A DNA stretch of 64,000 bases from Streptomyces liliiviolaceus (lineage in GTDB: Bacteria > Actinomycetota > Actinomycetes > Streptomycetales > Streptomycetaceae): NCBI RefSeq assembly GCF_018070025.1, contig NZ_JAGPYQ010000001.1, positions 8,184,001 to 8,248,000 on the forward strand, in the 5' to 3' direction. Made by a program: the position numbers and the translations under genes. This document shows positions 1-8,232 of the stretch, one piece after another; positions within the stretch are counted from its first letter, which is position 1, and each line of letters starts with the position of its first letter. The notes under the pieces were generated by a model. It did no database searches. It was given only the letters and a program-made list of their open reading frames with translations, and was not told the origin of the DNA.

Positions 1-1959
1 GAGCAGCTGCGCCGAGGTGCAGGTGCCGCCGCCGGTGGAGCTGACGGTCCAGGTGAAGGACGCCGTGCCGGTGGCACCGGTGCTGTCGGTGACGGTGACC
101 GTGGTGCTGTAGGTCCCGGCGGCGGTCGGGGTCCCGGTGATGGCGCCGGAGCCGCTGATCGACAGGCCGGTGGGCAGGCCGGTGGCGGCGTAGGACAGTG
201 AGCCGCTGTTGGTGCTGCTGGCCGAGATCTGCAGGCTGACCGCAGTGCCGACGACGGAGGACTGGCTGCCCGGGTTGGTGACGGTGACGCCACCGGTCGG
301 CGGGGTGACGTGGCTGCCCACGTTGATCCCGGCGAAGGCGTTCGCGACACCCGCGTACTGCGTGGAGCTCGCCCCGTACAGGGAGGTCGCCGCGTTCAGG
401 GCGGCGGTGCGGGCGCCCGCGTAGTTCGTCGTCGACGTCATGTACGTCGTCAGCGCCTTGTACCAGATCTGCAGGGCGGCGGCGCGGCCGATGCCCGCGA
501 CGGCGACACCGTCGGAGGTCGGGCTGTTGTACGAGACACCGTTGATGACCTTGCTGCCGCTGCCCTCGGAGAGCAGGTAGAACATGTGGTTCGCGGGGCC
601 CGAGGAGTAGTGGACGTCCAGGTTGCCGATACCGGAGTACCAGCTGTCGGAGGAGCCGCCGTCCTTGTCGGGCTCGTCCATGTAACGCAGCGGGGAGCCG
701 TCGCCGTTGATGTCGATCTCTTCGCCGATGAGGTAGTCGCCGACGTCGTTGGAGTTGGCGGCGTAGAACTCGACGCCGGTGCCGAAGATGTCGGAGGTCG
801 CCTCGTTCAACCCGCCGGACTCACCGGTGTAGTTGAGGTTCGCGGTGTTGGAGGTGACACCGTGGCTCATCTCGTGCCCGGCCACGTCGAGCGAGGTCAG
901 CGCGTGGGTGCCGCCCGAGCCGTCGCCGTACGTCATGCAGAAGCAGTCGTCGTCCCAGAAGGCGTTGACGTACGCCGAGCTGTAGTGGACGCGCGAGTAG
1001 GCGGCGACGCCGTCGTTCTTGATGCCGCTGCGCCCGAACGTGTTCTTGTAGAAGTCCCAGGTCGTCTGGGCGCCGTAGGCGGCGTCCACGCCGGCGGTCT
1101 GGGTGTTGGAGCCGGACCCGGTGCCCCACACGTCGTCCGCGTCGGTCATCAGGGTGCCGGTGCCCGAGGTGCCGTTGTTGAGCGAGTACGTCTTGTGGCC
1201 GCCGCGCGTGGTGTCGTACAGCTGGTACGTCGAACCGGACAGCGTGGTGTTCAGCGTGACCGTGCCGCTGTACTGGCTGTTTCCGGTGCCGGTCTTGACG
1301 TCCTGGAACTCGTGGAGCTTGGCCCCGGTGCTCGCGTCGGTGATGACGTGCAGCCTGCTGGGGGTGCCGTCGTCCTGGAGGCCGCCGACGACCGTCTCCC
1401 AGGCGAGCTCGGGGGTGCCGTCGCCCGCCCAGATCACCTTGCGGGCGCTGTCGGCGGTGGGCTTCTGGGCGTCGAGCGCCCTGGCCGCCTTGAGGGCCTT
1501 GGTCTCGGCCGCCGCCTTGGTGTAGGTCGCGGTGGTGGAGGAGACCTTGAGGGTCCGCTTCCCGGCGAAGGTGGTGCTCACCGTTCCCTTGGCCACGGAG
1601 GCGGGCGGGGTGTGCACGACCAGGTCGCCGCCGAGGACCGGGAGCCCGGCGTAGGTGCGCTCGTAGCGGGTGTGGAGCGTGCCGTCGTTGTCCTTGACGA
1701 CGTCCTTGACCAGCAGCTTCTCCTTGGCGCCGAGGCCCAGGGAGTCGGCGGTCGTACCGGTCTTCTTCGCCGCGCTCCTGATCAGCGCGGTGTGCTGGGC
1801 CGGGGTCAGCTCGGCCGTGAGGCCCCCGCTGCGCACGGGGCTGGGGTGGGGGGCGGCGGGCTCGGCGGCTGCGGGAACCGTCTGTACACCGACGGCGAGG
1901 AGGGCTGCGGTGGCCACCAGGGCTCCGGCTGCGGCCGCCTGGCGGGGGATTCGTCTCAC
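1..1959 (-). CDS. Secreted M4 (thermolysin-like) metalloprotease, C-terminus off the left edge
   Basis: Partial: 653 codons are present and the gene runs off the window at base 1. It encodes an exported neutral zinc endopeptidase. A signal peptide (about residues 1-32, Arg-rich then Ala/Leu-rich, ending in AAA) is followed by an FTP/PepSY-type propeptide and the M4 catalytic domain. That domain has the zinc motif HEMSH at 362-366 and the second zinc motif NEATSD at 385-390. From about residue 553 an Ig-like (He_PIG) domain follows, then a Gly/Thr linker into a lost C-terminal module, often a P-domain in Streptomyces relatives (inference). The GTG start is chosen because GGAG lies about 5 nt upstream and the signal peptide begins there. 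Role: extracellular protein degradation. Confidence 0.93.
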   Translation of the reverse strand, partial: MRRIPRQAAAAGALVATAALLAVGVQTVPAAAEPAAPHPSPVRSGGLTAELTPAQHTALIRSAAKKTGTTADSLGLGAKEKLLVKDVVKDNDGTLHTRYERTYAGLPVLGGDLVVHTPPASVAKGTVSTTFAGKRTLKVSSTTATYTKAAAETKALKAARALDAQKPTADSARKVIWAGDGTPELAWETVVGGLQDDGTPSRLHVITDASTGAKLHEFQDVKTGTGNSQYSGTVTLNTTLSGSTYQLYDTTRGGHKTYSLNNGTSGTGTLMTDADDVWGTGSGSNTQTAGVDAAYGAQTTWDFYKNTFGRSGIKNDGVAAYSRVHYSSAYVNAFWDDDCFCMTYGDGSGGTHALTSLDVAGHEMSHGVTSNTANLNYTGESGGLNEATSDIFGTGVEFYAANSNDVGDYLIGEEIDINGDGSPLRYMDEPDKDGGSSDSWYSGIGNLDVHYSSGPANHMFYLLSEGSGSKVINGVSYNSPTSDGVAVAGIGRAAALQIWYKALTTYMTSTTNYAGARTAALNAATSLYGASSTQYAGVANAFAGINVGSHVTPPTGGVTVTNPGSQSSVVGTAVSLQISASSTNSGSLSYAATGLPTGLSISGSGAITGTPTAAGTYSTTVTVTDSTGATGTASFTWTVSSTGGGTCTSAQLL

Positions 1960-2602
1960 TCGTACTCCTACTGCGACGGCCGCGGATCGGCGGCCGGTGA
2001 CAGCCCGGACAGACGGGATGTGCTGCCCGGGACGAGCTGAGCAGGGGGTGCGGGACCGTCACCGCGGGCAGGCTGTGGGGGAAACCGGGCCGTGGCTGGG
2101 GGAAGAATGGCACCGTTGACCTATACATGTCAGTCCCCGGCAGATGATCCGAGGGTTATCCCTCTGTGACCCTCAGTGGGCCTGTGCGGGGCCTGTGCCA
2201 CCCCTGTGCGAGCGGCGGCCGTCACCATCCGTGGGCACTTCCTCCACCGAACGGTTCGCGCCGCGCCGTTTCCCGGCCCTTCGCCGCCGCCGCACGCGTG
2301 AGGGCGCACGGAAGGGCGTGACACCCGCCGGCGCCCGCCCGGCGGCGCGCCTGGCGGAATTTCGCGCTCCGCCGCCGACGCATCCGTGCCGCATATGCCC
2401 GTCGACGCTGCTCATGGCGCATGCCGGAGCCGCCCGGCACGCACGCGCCGCGATCACGGGCCCGCGCGTGCGCCGCACCCCGGACACCTCGGCCTAGGCG
2501 CGCGCTCCCTGGACAACTGTCCGAAATAGTAGGTTCACACAATCCGTGAGCCTGGCCGAACAGACCGTAGTCACCGCAGCCCCGCGGCCATACGTTGTGC
2601 CC
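1960..2602. other. Intergenic region between divergent protease and HTH regulator
   Basis: About 640 bp without a convincing gene; the ORFs here are GC-bias shadows. It must hold the two divergent promoters. Visible elements: an imperfect palindrome TGACCTATACATGTCA at 2117-2132 (6 of 8 pairs match), a small hairpin GAGGG-TTAT-CCCTC at 2151-2164, and a GGACA-AC-TGTCC palindrome at 2511-2522 ahead of the HTH gene. Their regulators are unknown. Confidence 0.5.
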
Positions 2603-3325
2603 GTGCACCAACAGTCGGCCCCGCAGCCCACCCCGCCCTTCGACGCCCCGGCCGCCCGGAAACTGCGTATCGCCCTCGGCATGGGTCCCGAGCATGTCGC
2701 ATACGGGATACGGACCTCGTTCGGACTGCCCCATGTGACACCCGACCTGGTCGACGCCTGGGAGCGGGGCCTGGTCAGCCCCGGCAACGGCGAACTGATA
2801 GCCCTCGCGGGCGTGTTGTGGTGCTCACCGGGCGAACTCATCGGCGCGCCGAGGACGTTGCGCGAGCACCGGATCGCCCGCGGCCTGCCCGCCGAGGACG
2901 TCGCACGCGCCGTGGGCCTCGAACTCCTCGCGTACGTAAGGATGGAGGAGGCGGACGCATGGCGCGGCGGCGAGCGGCAGTCGGCGGCGCTCGCCCGGGT
3001 GCTCGACCTCTCGCTGGCCGACCTCGTCACGGTCACCGGCCGTGAGCCGAAGCTGGCGATGATGCTGCGCGGCGCGGTGACGACCCGCTGGCAGGCGTAC
3101 GTCCGCCCGGTGGGCAAGCTGCTGACGCTGGAGCGGCGGATCGTGGGGCACGCGCTGCGGGCCCTGCACACCGAGTACCAGGGGCGGATGGTGCCGACCC
3201 TGAGCTGGGGCGGCGGCGCGGCGGCGGCCGAGGCCGACGACGCGGGCCGGGACTTCCTGGACCGGATCGTCGACCGCTTCTGGTCGACGATCCGGCGCGA
3301 CGCCGAGAGATACAGCGGCGGGTGA
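2603..3325 (+). CDS. XRE-like helix-turn-helix DNA-binding protein
   Basis: A protein of about 240 aa with two consecutive XRE/Cro-type helix-turn-helix-like repeats. The first (AARKLRIALGM ... TPDLVDAWERG) and the second (LREHRIARGLPAEDVARAVGL) are each followed by a segment that evaluates a position-like helix. The rest is alpha-helical with no membrane segment. Start: an in-frame GTG at 2546 has no ribosome-binding site. GTG 2603 lies 6 nt after a -10-like TACGTT (2591-2596), which would give a leaderless mRNA, so 2603 is preferred; 2546 remains possible. It is a presumed transcription regulator; the target is unknown. It is transcribed toward pfkA. Confidence 0.8.
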   Translation: MHQQSAPQPTPPFDAPAARKLRIALGMGPEHVAYGIRTSFGLPHVTPDLVDAWERGLVSPGNGELIALAGVLWCSPGELIGAPRTLREHRIARGLPAEDVARAVGLELLAYVRMEEADAWRGGERQSAALARVLDLSLADLVTVTGREPKLAMMLRGAVTTRWQAYVRPVGKLLTLERRIVGHALRALHTEYQGRMVPTLSWGGGAAAAEADDAGRDFLDRIVDRFWSTIRRDAERYSGG

Positions 3326-3326
3326 G

Positions 3327-3408
3327 GCCGGCTGCCGGCCGGAGGGAAGCCGGCTGCCGGCCAGGGAGAAACCGGCAGTCGGCCGGAGAGGAGCCGGTCG
3401 TCGGCTAG
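3327..3408. repeat. Four tandem copies of a degenerate 22-bp repeat
   Basis: Units start at 3327, 3349, 3371 and 3393 (the last truncated). The first reads GCCGGCTGCCGGCCGGAGGG plus AA. The array fills the whole gap between the convergent HTH gene and pfkA and covers the pfkA stop codon. Each unit has GCCGGC self-complementarity, so the transcript could fold and terminate (inference). Confidence 0.75.
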
Positions 3409-4430
3409 AAGACCGACTCCGCCTCGTCCATCCGGTCCTTCGGGACGGTCTTCAGCTCGGTGACCGCCTCGGCCAGCGGGACCATCACGACGTCCGTGCC
3501 GCGCAGCGCGGTCATCCGGCCGAACTCGCCGCGGTGCGCCGCCTCCACCGCGTGCCAGCCGAAGCGCGTCGCGAGCACCCGGTCGTACGCGGTCGGCGTG
3601 CCGCCGCGCTGGATGTGGCCGAGGATGACCGGCTTGGCCTCCTTGCCGAGGCGGCGCTCCAGTTCGTACGCCAGTGCCGTCCCGATGCCCTGGAAGCGCT
3701 CGTGGCCGAACTGGTCGATCTCGCCGTGGCCGTAGTCCATGCTGCCCGCGACGGGGTGCGCGCCCTCGGCCACGCAGATGACCGCGAACTTCTTCCCGCG
3801 TGCGAAGCGCTCCTCGACCATCTTGATGAGGTCGGCCGGGTCGAAGGGGCGCTCGGGCAGGCAGATGCCGTGGGCGCCGGCGGCCATGCCGGACTCCAGG
3901 GCGATCCAGCCGGCGTGGCGGCCCATGACCTCGACGACCATCACCCGCTGGTGGGACTCGGCGGTCGTCTTGAGGCGGTCCATCGCCTCGGTGGCGACCC
4001 CGACGGCGGTGTCGAAGCCGAAGGTGCGGTCCGTCGACGAGATGTCGTTGTCGATCGTCTTGGGGACGCCGACCACGGGCAGGCCCGCGTCCGACAGCAT
4101 CCGCGCCGCCGTCAGCGTGCCCTCGCCGCCGATCGGGATCAGTACGTCGATCCCGAACTCGCGCGCCATGTCCTGGGCGTTCTCGCAGGCCTCGCGGAGG
4201 CGGTCGCGCTGGAGCCGGGAGGAGCCGAGGATGGTGCCGCCGCGGGCGAGGATGCCGCTGACGGCGTCCAGGTCGAGGGTGCGGTAGCGGCCTTCGAGCA
4301 GTCCCGCGTAGCCGTCCTCGAAACCGACGACCTCGGCGTCGTAGTTGGTGACGGCGCGGTGCACGACCGACCGGATGACGGCGTTCAGTCCCGGACAGTC
4401 GCCGCCTGCGGTAAGAACTCCGATACGCAT
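3405..4430 (-). CDS. pfkA: ATP-dependent 6-phosphofructokinase
   Basis: Cytosolic glycolytic enzyme: fructose 6-phosphate + ATP to fructose 1,6-bisphosphate + ADP. Length 341 aa, typical of actinobacterial group III PFKs. The nucleotide site GGDCPGLNA is at 9-17, GGEGT at 101-105, and the catalytic loop PKTIDND ends at D129 (catalytic D127). In E. coli numbering it has G104 with K124. G104 points to ATP rather than pyrophosphate as donor, while K124 is the residue otherwise seen in PPi enzymes; this mixed signature is known for Streptomyces PFK. The ATG start has AGGAG upstream; a longer in-frame upstream extension has no RBS. Divergent from pta. Confidence 0.96.
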   Translation of the reverse strand: MRIGVLTAGGDCPGLNAVIRSVVHRAVTNYDAEVVGFEDGYAGLLEGRYRTLDLDAVSGILARGGTILGSSRLQRDRLREACENAQDMAREFGIDVLIPIGGEGTLTAARMLSDAGLPVVGVPKTIDNDISSTDRTFGFDTAVGVATEAMDRLKTTAESHQRVMVVEVMGRHAGWIALESGMAAGAHGICLPERPFDPADLIKMVEERFARGKKFAVICVAEGAHPVAGSMDYGHGEIDQFGHERFQGIGTALAYELERRLGKEAKPVILGHIQRGGTPTAYDRVLATRFGWHAVEAAHRGEFGRMTALRGTDVVMVPLAEAVTELKTVPKDRMDEAESVF

Positions 4431-4670
4431 CGTGCTGTGTCTCCTGCTCGCTGTGGGGCCGTGTCTCCTGGGGTGCCTGAGAGCCAGTCCGATTGTTTCA
4501 TGTGCCACAGGGGGCCGCTGTCCGCACCCTTCGCGCCCCCTCGACCGCCGTCGCGCCCTGCTCACGCCCCCGTCGAGCCTCCGAGCCCCTCCCCCGCCCC
4601 TGTGGAGCGCCCGTCCGCCCTTGGCCTGACGGGCGCCTTAGCCATGCCCGGAGGTACTGTCAAGAGGGTT

Positions 4671-4696
4671 CAGCCGGCGACGTCGGCTGCGTTTTT
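4671..4696 (+). terminator. Hairpin plus U-tract in the pta leader (attenuator candidate)
   Basis: CAGCCG (4671-4676), a 7-nt loop, CGGCTG (4684-4689), then CG and TTTTT (4692-4696). This is the form of an intrinsic terminator, but it lies about 30 nt upstream of the pta start in the sense direction. It could attenuate pta-ackA or end an upstream transcript. The 6-bp stem is short. Confidence 0.45.
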
Positions 4697-4725
4697 ACCG
4701 ACATCGGAGGAAACGGAGAGCACGC

Positions 4726-6858
4726 GTGACGCGCAGCGTGTACGTGACCGGGATCGACCGAGGTGACGGCCGCCAGGTCATCGAGCTGGGAGTCATGGAG
4801 CTCCTGACCCGCCAGGTGGACCGGGTGGGGGTGTTCCGTCCCCTCGTCCACGACGGACCCGACCGGCTCTTCGAGTTGCTGCGCGCCCGCTACCGCCTCG
4901 CGCAGGACCCGGCGACGGTCTACGGCATGGACTACCACGCGGCGTCCGCGCTCCAGGCCGACCAGGGCACGGACGAACTGGTCTCGCAGCTCGTCGACCG
5001 TTTCCACGCGGTGGCCCGCGACTACGACGTCGTCCTCGTCCTCGGCACGGACTACGCCGACACCCAGTTCCCGGACGAGCTGGCGCTCAACGCCCGGCTG
5101 GCGAACGAGTTCGGCGCGTCCGTGATCCCCGTGGTGGGCGGCCGCAAGCAGACCGTGGAGTCGGTGCTCGCGGAGACCCGCAACGCGTTCCGCGCCTACG
5201 ACGGCCTGGGCTGCGACGTCCTCGCGATGGTGGTGAACAGGGTCGCTCCCGCCGACCGCGGGGACATCCACGACCAGCTCGACAACCGCCTGCCCGTGCC
5301 CTGCCACGTCCTGCCGGACGAGCCCGCGCTCTCCGCGCCGACGGTCGCCCAGATCACCCACGCCCTCGGCGGCAAGGTGCTCCTCGGCGACGACGCGGGG
5401 CTCGCCCGCGACGCCCTGAACTTCGTCTTCGGCGGCGCGATGCTGCCGAACTTCCTGGGCGCGCTGACCCCAGGCTGCATGGTCGTCACCCCCGGCGACC
5501 GCGCCGACCTCGTGGTGGGCGCCCTCGCCGCGCACAGCGCCGGCACCCCGCCGATAGCGGGCGTGGTGCTCACCCTGAACGAGCGCCCGAGCGACCTCGT
5601 CCTCACCCTGGCCGCCCGCCTCGCCCCCGGCACCCCGGTGGTCGCGGTCGAGACGGGATCCTTCCTCACGGCGTCCGAACTCTTCGCCATGGAAGGCAAG
5701 TTGAACGCGGCCACGCCCCGCAAGGCGGAGACGGCGCTCGGCCTCTTCGAGCGGTACGTGGACACCGGCGACCTCCTCAGGCGCGTCTCGGCACCCAGCA
5801 GCAGCCGTGTCACGCCGATGATGTTCGAGCACAAACTCCTGGAGCAGGCCCGCTCCGACAAGCGGCGCGTCGTGCTGCCCGAGGGCACCGAGCCGCGCGT
5901 CCTGCACGCCGCCGAGGTGCTGCTGCGCCGCGGTGTCTGCGACCTCACGCTGCTCGGCCCCGTCGACCAGATCCGCAAGAAGGCCGCCGACCTCGGTATC
6001 GACCTCGGCGCCGCCCAGCTGATCGACCCGCAGACCTCCGAGCTGCGCGACCGCTTCGCCGAGCGGTACGCCGAACTCCGTTCCCACAAGGGCGTGTCCG
6101 TCGAGCTGGCGTACGACGTCGTCTCGGACGTGAACTACTTCGGCACGCTGATGGTCCAGGAGGGCCTCGCCGACGGCATGGTCTCGGGGTCGGTGCACTC
6201 CACGGCGGCCACCATCCGCCCGGCCTTCGAGATCATCAAGACCAAGCCGGAGGCGTCGATCGTCTCCTCGGTCTTCTTCATGTGCCTGGCCGACAAGGTC
6301 CTCGTGTACGGCGACTGCGCGGTCAACCCCGATCCGGACGCGGAGCAGCTGGCCGACATCGCCATCCAGGCCGCCGCCACCGCCGAGCAGTTCGGTGTCG
6401 AGCCGCGGATCGCGATGCTCTCGTACTCGACCGGCACGTCCGGCTCGGGCGCGGACGTCGACAAGGTGCGTACGGCCACCGAGCTGGTCCGCTCCCGCCG
6501 CGCCGATCTGAGCATCGAGGGACCGATCCAGTACGACGCGGCCGTCGAGCCGTCCGTCGCGGCGACCAAGCTGCCCGGTTCGAAGGTCGCCGGGCAGGCG
6601 TCCGTGCTGATCTTCCCGGACCTCAACACCGGCAACAACACGTACAAGGCCGTGCAGCGCTCCGCCGGCGCGATCGCCGTCGGACCGGTCCTCCAGGGCC
6701 TGCGCAAGCCGGTCAACGACCTGTCCCGGGGCGCGCTCGTCGGGGACATCGTGAACACGGTCGCCATCACCGCGATCCAGGCCCAGGCGCAGCCCCCGGC
6801 CGCCCCGGCGTACGAAGCCCCCGCCCCCACCGCGACCCCGAAGGTTCCCGTCCAGTGA
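4726..6858 (+). CDS. pta: Phosphate acetyltransferase (long, three-domain form)
   Basis: Acetyl-CoA + phosphate to acetyl phosphate + CoA; with AckA it interconverts acetyl-CoA and acetate with ATP formation. Length 710 aa, the long class. The N-terminal AAA_26/dethiobiotin-synthetase-like domain is at about 1-210, a DRTGG domain at about 215-330, and the catalytic PTA_PTB domain at about 365-690. An Ala/Pro-rich tail follows. Start GTG with GGAGAG 9-10 nt upstream. The stop codon overlaps the ackA start by 4 bp (GTGA), so the two are translationally coupled. A hairpin/U-tract in the leader may attenuate transcription. Confidence 0.97.
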   Translation: MTRSVYVTGIDRGDGRQVIELGVMELLTRQVDRVGVFRPLVHDGPDRLFELLRARYRLAQDPATVYGMDYHAASALQADQGTDELVSQLVDRFHAVARDYDVVLVLGTDYADTQFPDELALNARLANEFGASVIPVVGGRKQTVESVLAETRNAFRAYDGLGCDVLAMVVNRVAPADRGDIHDQLDNRLPVPCHVLPDEPALSAPTVAQITHALGGKVLLGDDAGLARDALNFVFGGAMLPNFLGALTPGCMVVTPGDRADLVVGALAAHSAGTPPIAGVVLTLNERPSDLVLTLAARLAPGTPVVAVETGSFLTASELFAMEGKLNAATPRKAETALGLFERYVDTGDLLRRVSAPSSSRVTPMMFEHKLLEQARSDKRRVVLPEGTEPRVLHAAEVLLRRGVCDLTLLGPVDQIRKKAADLGIDLGAAQLIDPQTSELRDRFAERYAELRSHKGVSVELAYDVVSDVNYFGTLMVQEGLADGMVSGSVHSTAATIRPAFEIIKTKPEASIVSSVFFMCLADKVLVYGDCAVNPDPDAEQLADIAIQAAATAEQFGVEPRIAMLSYSTGTSGSGADVDKVRTATELVRSRRADLSIEGPIQYDAAVEPSVAATKLPGSKVAGQASVLIFPDLNTGNNTYKAVQRSAGAIAVGPVLQGLRKPVNDLSRGALVGDIVNTVAITAIQAQAQPPAAPAYEAPAPTATPKVPVQ

Positions 6859-8087
6859 GTGCCACCCGCGTCCTCGTCCTCAACTCCGGCTCCTCCTCGG
6901 TGAAGTACCAGCTGCTCGACATGGGCGACGGCAGCCGGCTGGCCGCGGGCCTCGTCGAGCGCATCGGCGAGGAGACCTCCCGGCTCAAGCACTCCCCGCT
7001 GGCCACCGGCGGCGAGCCCCGCGAGACGACCGGCCCGATCGCCGACCACGAGGCCGCGCTGAAGGCCGTCGCCGGGGAGCTGTCGCGGGACGGGCTCGGT
7101 CTGGACTCCCCCGAGCTGGCCGCGATCGGCCACCGGGTGGTCCACGGCGGCAGGCGGTTCACGCGGCCGACCGTCGTCGACGACGCGGTCCTCGCCGAGA
7201 TCGAGCGCCTCATCCCGGTGGCGCCGCTGCACAACCCGGCCAACCTCACCGGTATCCGCACCGCTCGGGCACTGCGCCCGGACCTGCCCCAGGTCGCCGT
7301 CTTCGACACGGCGTTCCACACGACGATGCCGGAGTCCGCGGCCCGCTACGCCATCGACGTGAAGACCGCCGACGAGCACCGCATCCGCCGGTACGGCTTC
7401 CACGGCACCTCGCACGCGTACGTGTCCCGCAAGGCCGCCGAGCTGCTCGGGCGGGCTCCCGAGGACGTGAACGTCATCGTGCTGCACCTGGGCAACGGCG
7501 CGTCGGCCTCGGCGGTCGAGGGCGGCCGGTGCGTGGACACCTCCATGGGGCTGACGCCTTTGGAGGGGCTCGTGATGGGTACGCGCTCGGGAGACGTGGA
7601 TCCCGCGGTCATCTTCCATTTGATGCGCGTTGGCGAAATGTCCACGGACGAGATCGACACTCTGCTCAACAAGAAGAGCGGGCTGCTCGGACTGTGCGGT
7701 GACAACGACATGCGGGAGATCCGCCGCCGTATCGACGAGGGCGGCGAGGACGCCGCACCGGCGCGGCTCGCCTTCGACATCTACATACACCGGCTGAAGA
7801 AGTACATCGGCGCGTATTACGCGGTACTGGGCCGGGTCGACGCGGTCGTCTTCACGGCGGGCGTCGGGGAGAACGCGGCCCCGGTGCGCGAGGCCGCGAT
7901 CGCGGGTCTGGACTCGCTGGGCCTGGCCGTGGACGGCGGCCTGAACGCCGTACGGTCCGGCGAGGCGCGGCTGATCTCGCCGGAGGGCGCGCGGGTCGCG
8001 GTGGCCGTCGTGCCGACCGACGAGGAACTGGAGATCGCGCACCAGACGTACGCGCTCGTGGCGGACAAGGACGCCGGGACCGCCTGA
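6855..8087 (+). CDS. ackA: Acetate kinase
   Basis: Acetyl phosphate + ADP to acetate + ATP (reversible), second step of the Pta-AckA pathway. Length 410 aa, normal for the ASKHA-fold family. Visible motifs are the N-terminal phosphate-binding LNSGSSSVKY, the HRVVHGG strand, FDTAFH, the conserved HLGNGAS loop and the C-terminal FTAGVGEN. The GTG start at 6855 shares 4 bp with the pta stop; no other start fits the frame with the family N-terminus. Confidence 0.97.
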   Translation: MSATRVLVLNSGSSSVKYQLLDMGDGSRLAAGLVERIGEETSRLKHSPLATGGEPRETTGPIADHEAALKAVAGELSRDGLGLDSPELAAIGHRVVHGGRRFTRPTVVDDAVLAEIERLIPVAPLHNPANLTGIRTARALRPDLPQVAVFDTAFHTTMPESAARYAIDVKTADEHRIRRYGFHGTSHAYVSRKAAELLGRAPEDVNVIVLHLGNGASASAVEGGRCVDTSMGLTPLEGLVMGTRSGDVDPAVIFHLMRVGEMSTDEIDTLLNKKSGLLGLCGDNDMREIRRRIDEGGEDAAPARLAFDIYIHRLKKYIGAYYAVLGRVDAVVFTAGVGENAAPVREAAIAGLDSLGLAVDGGLNAVRSGEARLISPEGARVAVAVVPTDEELEIAHQTYALVADKDAGTA

Positions 8088-8191
8088 AAAAGCCTCGAAG
8101 ACATTAAAAAGTCCGCTGGGAGAACGACGGGAAAACAGCCGGTCGGGTCCACGCCTGAGCGCACACCCGCCCATTTGTATCTTCCACCAGA

Positions 8192-8225
8192 CGGAATATT
8201 CCGAAGCGAAACAAACCGATAGGAT
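8192..8225 (+). promoter_or_regulatory. pyk promoter with palindrome and leaderless-type -10
   Basis: A -10-like TAGGAT at 8220-8225 sits 7 nt before the pyk ATG, and no Shine-Dalgarno is present (CGCCCCC precedes ATG). This suggests a leaderless transcript. A perfect 12-bp palindrome CGGAATATTCCG at 8192-8203 overlaps where the -35 would be and is a candidate operator (inference). Confidence 0.5.
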
Positions 8226-8232
8226 CGCCCCC

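Noticed and set aside
310..2040. Plus-strand ORFs antisense to the M4 protease
   Set aside because: The minus frame has signal peptide, HEMSH and NExxSD motifs; the plus frame is Arg/Gly/Val low complexity.
4431..4565. N-terminal extension of PfkA
   Set aside because: Extra 45 residues lack family similarity; the ATG at 4430 has AGGAG and starts RIGVLTAGG.
4660..6198. Antisense ORF over pta
   Set aside because: Shadow ORF; pta has full domain content and correct codon bias.
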